A stretch of DNA of 11,129 nt, taken from positions 1-11,129 of the forward strand of contig FR887223.1 in assembly GCA_000436735.1 (NCBI GenBank), written 5' to 3'. Below the pieces are notes generated by a model. The model was not told where the DNA came from and made no database searches. It saw nothing but the letters and a program-made list of their open reading frames with translations. The position numbers and the translations under genes were made by a program. This document shows, piece after piece, positions 5,527 through 11,129 of the stretch (the stretch's first letter is position 1; each line of letters starts with the position of its first letter). Source of the DNA: Firmicutes bacterium CAG:170 (lineage in GTDB: Bacteria; Bacillota; Clostridia; Oscillospirales; Oscillospiraceae).

Positions 5527-5546
5527 TGCTATACTGCAAAATAGCA
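5527..5546 (+). promoter_or_regulatory. Candidate -10 region and palindrome for the DUF3810 gene
   Basis: TATACT (5530-5535) is a 5-of-6 -10 on the plus strand, about 37 nt before the TTG start; no good -35 is seen. It sits within a perfect inverted repeat, TGCTAT (5527-5532) and ATAGCA (5541-5546), which could be an operator. Confidence 0.45.
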
Positions 5547-5571
5547 TTTTTATCGAAAGGAGCATTCAGCC

Positions 5572-6645
5572 TTGAAAACCGTTGGACGGCTGATCCTCTC
5601 AGCAATTTTTCTGGCTCTGACCGGCGTGATGGCCGCCGCTGCGCGCACCGCGCCGGACGCGGTCTTTGCATTCTATCCCGCTTTCTCCCGCAAGGTGCTG
5701 GCGGCGGTCTCCTCGGTGACGGCGGTCGTGCCGTTCTGCATCTGGGAGGTCGTGGTGCTGCTGGCGGTGCTGTGGCTGGTCTACACGCTCGTGCGCGTGT
5801 TCCGGCACCATGGCCGCGGCATTCTCTCGTGGCTCTCGGGGATCGTGCTGACGCTGTGCGTATTTCTCTTTGCATTCGTCGGCGTCTGGGGCCTCAATCA
5901 CTTCGGCCCGGACGTGTCGCAGCAGCTCGGGCTTTCCGTCCGGGAATACTCCGCCGCAGAGCTGACGGAGGCCACACGTTACTATGCCCAGCAGGCCACG
6001 CGCCTCGCCTCCGGCGTCCGGCGCGACGAAAAGCAGGTCGGGCAGTTCTCGGATTTCAGTACGCTTGCAAAGCAGGCCGGGAAGGGCTATGAAACGCTTG
6101 GGCAGGAATACGCCCTCTTCACCGGCTCGACCGACCGGGTGAAAAAGCTTGCCAGCTGGAAGCTGTTCAGCCATTTCGGCATTACCGGCATTTTCATCTG
6201 CGTGACCGGCGAGGCCTGCGTCAATCCGGATACCTATGTCGCATGGCTCCCGTTCACGATGTGCCATGAGATCGCGCACCGGCAGGCCGTCGCCGCCGAG
6301 GACGGGGCGAATTTCTGCGCGTATCTGGCCTGCATGGAGAATCCGGATGCGGAGTTCCAGTATTCCGGCGCGCTGGCGGCGTATATCTATTGCAGCAACG
6401 CGCTCATGAAGGCCGACCGCGCGGCGGCGACGGAGATCTGGAACAGCGTTGATCCCGGCATCCGCGCCGACGCGCAGGCCGCGAACGAGCACTATGCCCA
6501 GTACGAGGGCAAGGTGCAGGACGCGGCGACAAAGGTCAACGACGCCTATCTCAAGGCGTTCTCGGAGGAGACCGGCGTCCAGAGCTACGGCGAGGTGGCC
6601 GATCTGCTCATCGCGTGGTATCAGCAGAAGGCTCCGCGCACCTGA
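5572..6645 (+). CDS. DUF3810 membrane protein with metalloprotease-like HEIAH motif
   Basis: This is a 357-residue protein starting at TTG (5572), with AAAGGAG at 5556-5562 and 9-nt spacing; no ATG start competes. Three hydrophobic segments (about 6-24, 50-76, 84-107) anchor it in the membrane, and a soluble domain of about 250 residues follows. The domain contains PFTMCHEIAHRQAVAAEDGA (227-246): His232, Glu233 and His236 form HExxH, and Glu243/Asp244 may supply a third zinc ligand. NFCAYLACMENPDAEFQYSG (247-266) follows, typical of DUF3810. The family has no established function; the motif suggests a zinc-dependent peptidase, possibly on the outer face. The domain would be outside if the N-terminus is cytoplasmic, but topology is not resolved. 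The gene diverges from glyQS and precedes sufC by 81 bp. Confidence 0.88.
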   Translation: MKTVGRLILSAIFLALTGVMAAAARTAPDAVFAFYPAFSRKVLAAVSSVTAVVPFCIWEVVVLLAVLWLVYTLVRVFRHHGRGILSWLSGIVLTLCVFLFAFVGVWGLNHFGPDVSQQLGLSVREYSAAELTEATRYYAQQATRLASGVRRDEKQVGQFSDFSTLAKQAGKGYETLGQEYALFTGSTDRVKKLASWKLFSHFGITGIFICVTGEACVNPDTYVAWLPFTMCHEIAHRQAVAAEDGANFCAYLACMENPDAEFQYSGALAAYIYCSNALMKADRAAATEIWNSVDPGIRADAQAANEHYAQYEGKVQDAATKVNDAYLKAFSEETGVQSYGEVADLLIAWYQQKAPRT

Positions 6646-6726
6646 ACGGGCGCGGCCTCCGGCCTCCGCGAAAACCGGACATACTATATAAATAAGTAAA
6701 AAATACAGAACGATAGAGGACACGAT
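6646..6726 (+). promoter_or_regulatory. AT-rich upstream region of sufCB
   Basis: This 81-bp gap begins with a GC-rich self-complementary stretch (CGCGG near 6651 and CCGCG at 6666-6670) that lacks a T-run, so it is not a clear terminator. It then turns abruptly AT-rich (6681-6710), with overlapping TATATA and TATAAA (6685-6692) as possible -10 elements. No -35 is convincing, and no IscR-type palindrome was recognised. AGAGGA at 6715-6720 is the sufC ribosome binding site. Confidence 0.35.
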
Positions 6727-7461
6727 ATGCTGGAACTGAAAAAGCTCTGTCTGACCGCGAACGATGAAAACGGCAAGACGGAAATCCTGAAAAACATCGA
6801 TCTGACCGTCGGGGACAATAAATTCCTCGTCATCACCGGCCCGAACGGCGGCGGCAAGACCTCGCTGGCGAAGGCCGTCATGGGCATCATGCAGCCAAGC
6901 TCCGGTCAGATCCTCTGGAACGGCGAGGACGTGACGGCCATGTCCGTCACCGAGCGCGCGCGGCGCGGCATTTCCTACGGCTTTCAGCAGCCGCCGCGCT
7001 TCAAGGGCATGAAGGTCGCGGACCTTCTGACCATCGCGGCGGGACGAAAGCTCTCGCATGACGAGGCCTGCGGCTATCTGACGCAGGTGGGCCTGTGTGC
7101 GCGCGACTATCTCGGCCGCGACGTGGACACCAGCCTCTCGGGCGGCGAGGTCAAGCGCATCGAGATCGCCACGCTGCTGGCGCGCAACGCAAAGCTCATG
7201 ATCTTCGACGAGCCGGAGGCGGGCATCGACCTGTGGTCGTTTGCGCGCCTGACGGAGACCTTCCGCTCCATCCACGACCGGCAGGACCGCACCATCCTCA
7301 TCATTTCCCATCAGGAGCGGATCATCCGTCTGGCCGACGAGATCGTCCTGATCGCCGGAGGCCAGATCACGGCCAGAGGCTCGGTGGACGAGCTGTATCC
7401 GCAGATCCTGACCGACACGGTCACGGGCTGCAACATGCTGGAGGTGAACGGAACATGCTGA
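6727..7461 (+). CDS. sufC: SufC-type Fe-S cluster assembly ATPase
   Basis: This is a 244-residue ABC-type ATPase of the SUF Fe-S assembly machinery, soluble and not part of a transporter. Seen in order: Walker A GPNGGGKTS (38-46), Q-loop at Gln87/Gln88 (SYGFQQPPRFKG), signature LSGGE (137-141) followed by KR, Walker B LMIFDEPEAGID (157-168), and switch His195 in ISHQER. The FQQPPRF segment and the EPEAGID sequence distinguish SufC from importer ATPases. It overlaps sufB by 7 bases. SufC is thought to drive a conformational change in its SufB or SufBD partner during cluster building. No sufS, sufU or sufD is present nearby, and the pair resembles the minimal SUF-like (SMS) arrangement. Confidence 0.93.
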   Translation: MLELKKLCLTANDENGKTEILKNIDLTVGDNKFLVITGPNGGGKTSLAKAVMGIMQPSSGQILWNGEDVTAMSVTERARRGISYGFQQPPRFKGMKVADLLTIAAGRKLSHDEACGYLTQVGLCARDYLGRDVDTSLSGGEVKRIEIATLLARNAKLMIFDEPEAGIDLWSFARLTETFRSIHDRQDRTILIISHQERIIRLADEIVLIAGGQITARGSVDELYPQILTDTVTGCNMLEVNGTC

Positions 7462-8378
7462 ACGACATTCAGAAGCATATCCTGAGCGTGGTGGCCGACA
7501 TGGCCTCCATTCCCGACGGCGCGGTCAACATCCGCTCCGACGGCAAGAAGGCGTACCGCCACAACACGGAAAATATTGAGATCACGTCCAAGACCGACAA
7601 GGACGGCATCGATATCCGCATCAAGCCGTTCACGAAGCACGAGGACGTGCATATCCCCGTCGTACTGACCGCCAGCGGTATGCACGACATGGTCTACAAC
7701 GACTTTTTCGTCGGCGAGGGCGCGGAGGTGCGCATCGTCGCGGGCTGCGGCATTCACAACTGCGGCGACTGCGACTCCCAGCACGACGGCATCCACACCT
7801 TCTACGTCGGCAAAAACGCGAAGGTGACCTACATCGAAAAGCACTACGGCGAGGGTGAGGGCAGCGGCAAGCGCATCCTCAATCCCCAGACCATCGTCTA
7901 CCTTGAGGAGGGCGCCTCCATCACGATGGAGACGAGTCAGATCGCGGGCGTGGACGACACGAAGCGCTACACAAAGTGCGTCGCCAGCGGCGCGAATTCC
8001 GAGGTCGTCATCACGGAAAAGCTCCTGACGCACGGCGAGCAGCACGCCGTATCTGAGATGGACGTCATTCTCGACGGCGAAGGCTCCCGCACGCGCGTCG
8101 TTTCGCGCAGCGTCGCCAAGGAGCGCTCCACGCAGATCTTCTATCCGCGCGTGCAGGGCAACACCGCATGCTTTGGGCATGTTTCCTGCGACGCCATCAT
8201 CATGGGCGAGGCAAAGGTCCGCGCCATCCCGGAGATCTCCTGCAACCATGTGGACGCGGCGCTCATCCACGAGGCCGCCATCGGGCGCATTGCGGGCGAA
8301 CAGATCCTGAAGCTCGAGACGCTCGGTCTGACGCCGGAGGAAGCCGAGGAGAAGATCCTCGAGGGCTTCCTTCGCTGA
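7455..8378 (+). CDS. sufB: SufB/SufD-family Fe-S scaffold protein (short, SMS-type)
   Basis: This is a 307-residue protein of the SufB/SufD beta-helix family, well short of classical SufB (about 470-495) and missing its N-terminal part. The ATG at 7455 lies inside the sufC end, with GGAGG at 7440-7444. The middle contains an unusually dense Cys/His patch: Cys98, His101, Cys103, Cys106, His110 and His114 (GCGIHNCGDCDSQHDGIH). It is followed by KHYGEGEG (129-136) and MET...QIAGVDDT. The C-terminal part has CFGHVSCDAIIMG (239-251), ISCNHVDAALIHEAAIG (261-277) and IAGEQILKLETLGL, the family's signature, with Cys263 and His265 as candidate cluster ligands. Only one SufB/D-type protein is present, so it probably acts as a homodimer with SufC. 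It could also be called SufD-like; the conserved Cys residues favour SufB. Confidence 0.88.
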   Translation: MLNDIQKHILSVVADMASIPDGAVNIRSDGKKAYRHNTENIEITSKTDKDGIDIRIKPFTKHEDVHIPVVLTASGMHDMVYNDFFVGEGAEVRIVAGCGIHNCGDCDSQHDGIHTFYVGKNAKVTYIEKHYGEGEGSGKRILNPQTIVYLEEGASITMETSQIAGVDDTKRYTKCVASGANSEVVITEKLLTHGEQHAVSEMDVILDGEGSRTRVVSRSVAKERSTQIFYPRVQGNTACFGHVSCDAIIMGEAKVRAIPEISCNHVDAALIHEAAIGRIAGEQILKLETLGLTPEEAEEKILEGFLR

Positions 8379-8401
8379 GCGGACGGCAGGGGAGGATGCA
8401 T

Positions 8402-9583
8402 ATGAACGTATCCGGCCAGGTGTGCCTGCGGCGCGGCGAAGAGTCCCGCGTGCGCGGCGGCGCGCCGTGGATCTTTGAAAACGAGCTGGACTGGGCCGAC
8501 GACACCTGCGAAAAGGGTGGCCTTGTGGACGTGCTCGACAGCCGCCTGCGCTTTGCCGCGCGCGGCTTCTGGAACCCGGACTCCAAGATCTGCGTCCGCG
8601 TGCTCACGCGCGACGCAGACGAGACGATCGACCGGGAATTTTTCCGCCGCCGCCTCCTGCGCGCATGGGAATACCGCCGGAGCCTCGGCTTTGCGGATTC
8701 CTGCCGCGTCGTGTTCGGAGAATCGGACGGCCTGCCCGGACTGACGGTCGATAAATTTGCCGACTGCCTTTCGTTCCAGATCACCTCGCTCGGCATGGAG
8801 CGCTGGAAGGAAGCGCTGATCGGGCTGCTGGCGGAAATTTTCTCGCCGCGCGGCATCTATGAGCGCAACGACGTGCCCGTCCGCGAAAAGGAAGGACTTG
8901 CGCAGACGACCGGCTGCGTCTACGGCTCCGTTCCCGAGGAGCTGGAGATCCGGGAGCATGACGCCCGGATGCTCGTCAGCATCCGGAACGGCCAGAAAAC
9001 CGGCCATTTCCTCGATCAGCAGGAGAACCGGGGCCGCATCCGGCCCTACTGCGCCGGACGGACGGCGCTCGACCTGTGCTGCTGCACGGGCGGCTTCTCC
9101 ATCCACGCCGCGCTCTATGGCGCCAAAAGCGTCGAGGCCGTGGACGTTTCGGAGGAGGCGCTTGCGCTCGTGCGCAAAAACGCGGCCCTCAACGGCGTGG
9201 CGGATAAGATCACGACGACCTGTGCCAACGTCTTTGACCTCGCGCGGGAATATTCCGATGCCGGGCGGCAGTACGGCCTTGTGATCTGCGACCCGCCCGC
9301 GTTCGCCAAGAGCAAAAACGCGCTCGAAGGCGCGTACCGTGGCTACAAGGAGCTGAATCTGCGGTGCATGAAGCTCGTCGAGGCGGGAGGCTTCCTGGTC
9401 TCCTGCTCGTGCAGCCAGTTCATGACGCCGGAGCTGTTTTTGAAAATGCTCCGCGAGGCCGCAGCCGACAGCGGCCGCACCGTCCGCCTCATCGAAACGC
9501 TCATGCAGTCGCGCGACCATCCGGCGGAGCTTGCCGCCGCGCAGTCGCTGTATCTGAAGGGCTATATTCTGCACGTCCTGTGA
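8402..9583 (+). CDS. RlmI/YwbD-type class I SAM-dependent rRNA (cytosine-C5) methyltransferase
   Basis: The 393-residue length matches E. coli RlmI (396), which makes m5C1962 in 23S rRNA. An N-terminal PUA domain (about 1-75) is followed by a linker domain and the catalytic domain. Motifs are GQKTGHFLDQQENR (197-210), the SAM loop LDLCCCTGGFS (223-233), VDVSEEAL (247-254), VICDPPAFAKSK (294-305) and VSCSCSQ (333-339), whose cysteines include the expected catalytic Cys (335 or 337). The exact rRNA target is inferred from family membership. Two in-frame ATGs lie at 8396 and 8402; the second is preferred because GGGGAGG (8389-8395) would abut the first. The gene starts 23 nt after sufB and is likely in the same operon, although a functional link to Fe-S assembly is not known. 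Confidence 0.92.
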   Translation: MNVSGQVCLRRGEESRVRGGAPWIFENELDWADDTCEKGGLVDVLDSRLRFAARGFWNPDSKICVRVLTRDADETIDREFFRRRLLRAWEYRRSLGFADSCRVVFGESDGLPGLTVDKFADCLSFQITSLGMERWKEALIGLLAEIFSPRGIYERNDVPVREKEGLAQTTGCVYGSVPEELEIREHDARMLVSIRNGQKTGHFLDQQENRGRIRPYCAGRTALDLCCCTGGFSIHAALYGAKSVEAVDVSEEALALVRKNAALNGVADKITTTCANVFDLAREYSDAGRQYGLVICDPPAFAKSKNALEGAYRGYKELNLRCMKLVEAGGFLVSCSCSQFMTPELFLKMLREAAADSGRTVRLIETLMQSRDHPAELAAAQSLYLKGYILHVL

Positions 9584-9657
9584 GCGGATAATTCTGCCGC
9601 CGCAGGAAATCTGACGCATATTGCGCACGATTTGCAATGTTTCGGGCAGTATTTTAC

Positions 9658-9686
9658 TTTTATTGCGCGGCTCCCGCCTGTATAAT
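9658..9686 (+). promoter_or_regulatory. Candidate promoter of the symporter gene
   Basis: A perfect TATAAT (9681-9686) lies about 75 nt before the symporter start. The -35 position at 17-bp spacing reads TTTTAT (9658-9663), which is weak, so an activator may be needed. An imperfect dyad, ATTGC (9620-9624) and GCAAT (9634-9638), lies 20 bp upstream of it. No clear terminator for the preceding methyltransferase gene was seen in the 178-bp gap. Confidence 0.55.
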
Positions 9687-9705
9687 AGGGACAGAAAGAG
9701 GATCT

Positions 9706-9734
9706 GCGGCTGCACGGGTACGTCCCGTCCCCGC
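9706..9734 (+). promoter_or_regulatory. Hairpin in the symporter leader
   Basis: ACGGG (9714-9718) pairs with CCCGT (9724-9728) around a 5-nt loop, and GCGG (9706-9709) with CCGC (9731-9734) outside it. The ribosome binding site GGAGG (about 9750-9754) and the start at 9762 lie downstream. It could affect mRNA stability or translation; no known riboswitch was recognised. Confidence 0.3.
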
Positions 9735-9761
9735 CGGTATCTGTTATTTGGAGGGAGTATT

Positions 9762-11054
9762 ATGAAAAAGGGCAGCTTTCTGAAAAACTACGGCTTCCTG
9801 ATCCTGATGCTGACCGGTATCGTCGCCGGCTGCATCGTCGGCGCCATCTGGCCGGCGGTCAAGGAGGTCGTTGACGGTGAGACGGTGGTCGTCGTCAAGG
9901 GCGCGACCGTGCTCGAGCCGCTCGGCACCGTGTTCCTGAACCTGATGTTCTGCATCGCCGTCCCGACGGTGTTCTGCTCGATCGCGTCCGCGATCGCGAA
10001 TATGCAGAGCGCCAAGCGCGCCGGTAAGATCATGGGCGTGACCATTGCGACGTTCCTCGTGACGGCAGCCATCGCCGCAGTCATCACCTACATCGTTGTG
10101 CGGCTCATCCCGCCGGTCACGGGCGAATATGACCTGATCGAGGGCAAGGTCGGCGGCACGCTGGGCGTGGCCGACATGATCGTCAACTTCTTCACCAAGC
10201 CCGATTTCACAGAGCTTTGGAGCCGCAAGGCCATCCTGCCGCTGATCGTGGCGGCGGTGCTGTTCGGCTTCGGCGTGCAGGCGGCCGGCGGCGCGGAGAC
10301 CAAGACCGCGAAGCTGCTCGAGGACGTCACGAACTGCATCATGAAGACGTTCAAGATCATCACCTACTACGCGCCCATCGGCTTCTTCGGCTTCTTCGCG
10401 TATCTGATCGCCTATCACGGCTCCGACCTCATCGGCGACTACGGCCGCGCACTCGTGATCTACTACGTCCTCAGCTTTGTGTATATGTTTATCTCCTTCC
10501 CGCTGTACGCCCGCTTCGGCGGCGGCAAGGGCGCGGCGAGGGTCATGTTCTCCAAGCTCTTCCGCCCGGCGGCCATGAGCTTCGGCACCTGCTCCTCCGT
10601 TGCGACGATCCCGACCAACATGGAGGTCGCGGAGGAGACCGGCATCTCCAAGGACGTCTCCAACATCGTTGTGCCGCTGGGCGCGACGATGCACATGGAT
10701 GGCTCGGCCATGGCCGCGATCATCAAGGTCGCGTTCCTGTTCGGCATGTTCGGGCAGGACTTCACCACGGGCCGTGCAATTCTGGCAATCATCGTTGCCG
10801 TGTTTTCCTCGGTTGCCATGTCCGGCATTCCCGGCGGCGGCGGTACGGGTGAGCTTGTCCTCTGCTCGATCTTCTTCCCGGAGCATCTGGCGGTCGCGTT
10901 CCCCATCGCGCTGGCGCTCGGCAATCTCGTCGATCCTCCCGCGACCATGGTCAACTCGGCGGGCGACTACGTCGTCTCCTTCATCGTCGCACGCTACGTG
11001 GACGGAAAGGATTGGCTCCAGAAGCAGCTTTCCGCCAGGGCGGCAAGAAAATAA
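9762..11054 (+). CDS. DAACS-family (SDF) dicarboxylate/amino acid:cation symporter, atypical binding site
   Basis: This is a 430-residue polytopic protein of the GltP/GltPh family, which uses sodium or proton gradients to import amino acids or dicarboxylates. Membrane segments lie at about 10-30, 55-80, 90-117, 156-175 and 198-222, with further segments beyond 228. Re-entrant loop HP1 is SFGTCSSVATIPT (273-285), the unwound TM7 motif is PLGATMHMDGSAM (305-317), HP2 is SGIPGGGGTGELVL (354-367), and TM8 is LVDPPATMVNSAGD (389-402). By alignment to GltPh, Asp394, Thr398, Asn401 and Asp405 are kept (Asp391, Thr395, Asn398, Asp402). Arg397, which binds the acidic side chain, is Ala394. The sodium-site Asn310 is His311. 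The substrate is therefore probably not glutamate or aspartate; a neutral amino acid is one possibility. The ATG at 9762 has GGAGG 7 nt upstream; upstream in-frame codons are unlikely. Confidence 0.92.
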   Translation: MKKGSFLKNYGFLILMLTGIVAGCIVGAIWPAVKEVVDGETVVVVKGATVLEPLGTVFLNLMFCIAVPTVFCSIASAIANMQSAKRAGKIMGVTIATFLVTAAIAAVITYIVVRLIPPVTGEYDLIEGKVGGTLGVADMIVNFFTKPDFTELWSRKAILPLIVAAVLFGFGVQAAGGAETKTAKLLEDVTNCIMKTFKIITYYAPIGFFGFFAYLIAYHGSDLIGDYGRALVIYYVLSFVYMFISFPLYARFGGGKGAARVMFSKLFRPAAMSFGTCSSVATIPTNMEVAEETGISKDVSNIVVPLGATMHMDGSAMAAIIKVAFLFGMFGQDFTTGRAILAIIVAVFSSVAMSGIPGGGGTGELVLCSIFFPEHLAVAFPIALALGNLVDPPATMVNSAGDYVVSFIVARYVDGKDWLQKQLSARAARK

Positions 11055-11061
11055 TACGCTA

Positions 11062-11096
11062 TTCCGCCGTGGGCGGCGGAACCCCGCAAGATTTTT
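11062..11096 (+). terminator. Weak terminator candidate after the symporter
   Basis: A perfect 7-bp GC-rich stem, TTCCGCC (11062-11068) and GGCGGAA (11075-11081), lies 7 nt after the stop. The nearest T-run (11092-11096) is 10 nt further on, so termination efficiency is doubtful. Confidence 0.4.
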
Positions 11097-11112
11097 GACA
11101 GACAGGCCGGGC

Positions 11113-11128
11113 GGCAGGAGATCCTGCC
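11113..11128. other. Perfect palindrome at the window edge
   Basis: GGCAGGA and TCCTGCC form a 7-bp inverted repeat with a 2-nt centre. TTGACA lies just upstream (11095-11100) without a visible -10. The window ends one base later, so it may be the stem of a terminator, an operator or part of the next gene. Confidence 0.3.
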
Positions 11129-11129
11129 A

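Noticed and set aside
1741..5544. A 1267-codon open frame on the plus strand across rsmG, both transketolase halves and glyQS
   Set aside because: It is antisense to four clearly recognisable genes, crosses their intergenic regions, and its protein is low-complexity, rich in Gly, Ala, Val, His, Arg and Asp. That is what the complement of high-GC coding sequence gives.
5401..5571. T-box riboswitch for glyQS
   Set aside because: The promoter at 5450-5477 leaves a leader of only about 43 nt. No specifier stem, T-box sequence or terminator/antiterminator is present.
5599..7311. A 570-codon minus-strand frame opposite the DUF3810 and sufC genes
   Set aside because: It spans the AT-rich gap between two well-supported plus-strand genes, has no recognised domain, and has the composition of a GC-skew shadow.
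8141..9715. A 524-codon minus-strand frame opposite the methyltransferase gene
   Set aside because: It overlaps the motif-confirmed rRNA methyltransferase along its length and shows no recognisable motif of its own.
9744..10886. A 380-codon minus-strand frame opposite the symporter gene
   Set aside because: The product is extremely rich in charged and His residues (the reverse of hydrophobic membrane codons). It is a shadow of the transporter.

Overview
The window looks like chromosomal DNA of a high-GC, anaerobic gut-type clostridium (Oscillospirales or a relative). The reasons are a transketolase split into two adjacent genes, a dimeric glycyl-tRNA synthetase with a zinc ribbon, a stand-alone sufC-sufB pair, a DUF3810 protein, strong GGAGG-type ribosome binding sites, and codon use rich in C and G at third positions. 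The taxon is inferred from gene content, not from a marker gene.

Layout. Bases 1-560 are a small accessory-looking module. A truncated small gene (minus strand) diverges from two tandem, 73% identical, 56-residue Arc-type ribbon-helix-helix repressors. The shared AT-rich 116-bp intergenic region carries four TAGA/TCTA elements, which are plausible operator half-sites. A strong hairpin terminator (567-602) ends the module. Bases 636-5400 are a minus-strand housekeeping block, read from right to left: glyQS, then the split transketolase (N-half then C-half, 3 nt apart), a strong terminator, then rsmG and a LUD-domain protein (13 nt apart, so probably co-transcribed). Bases 5572-11054 are a plus-strand block that diverges from glyQS: a DUF3810 membrane protein with a HEIAH motif, the sufC-sufB pair (7-nt overlap), an RlmI/YwbD-type rRNA methyltransferase 23 nt later, and a DAACS-family sodium symporter with its own promoter and leader.

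How the genes fit together. Much of the window serves translation and core metabolism: tRNA-Gly charging, 16S m7G and 23S m5C methylation, non-oxidative pentose phosphate exchange and Fe-S assembly. No complete novel defence or mobile system is visible. The points most worth a second look are: the Arc-like tandem pair and its TAGA array; an rsmG promoter whose -10 lies inside the upstream transketolase terminator; a nested and possibly switching hairpin in the transketolase leader; the minimal SufC-SufB pair, whose SufB has a dense Cys/His patch; and a glutamate-transporter homologue that has lost the substrate-binding arginine and carries His in place of a sodium-site asparagine.
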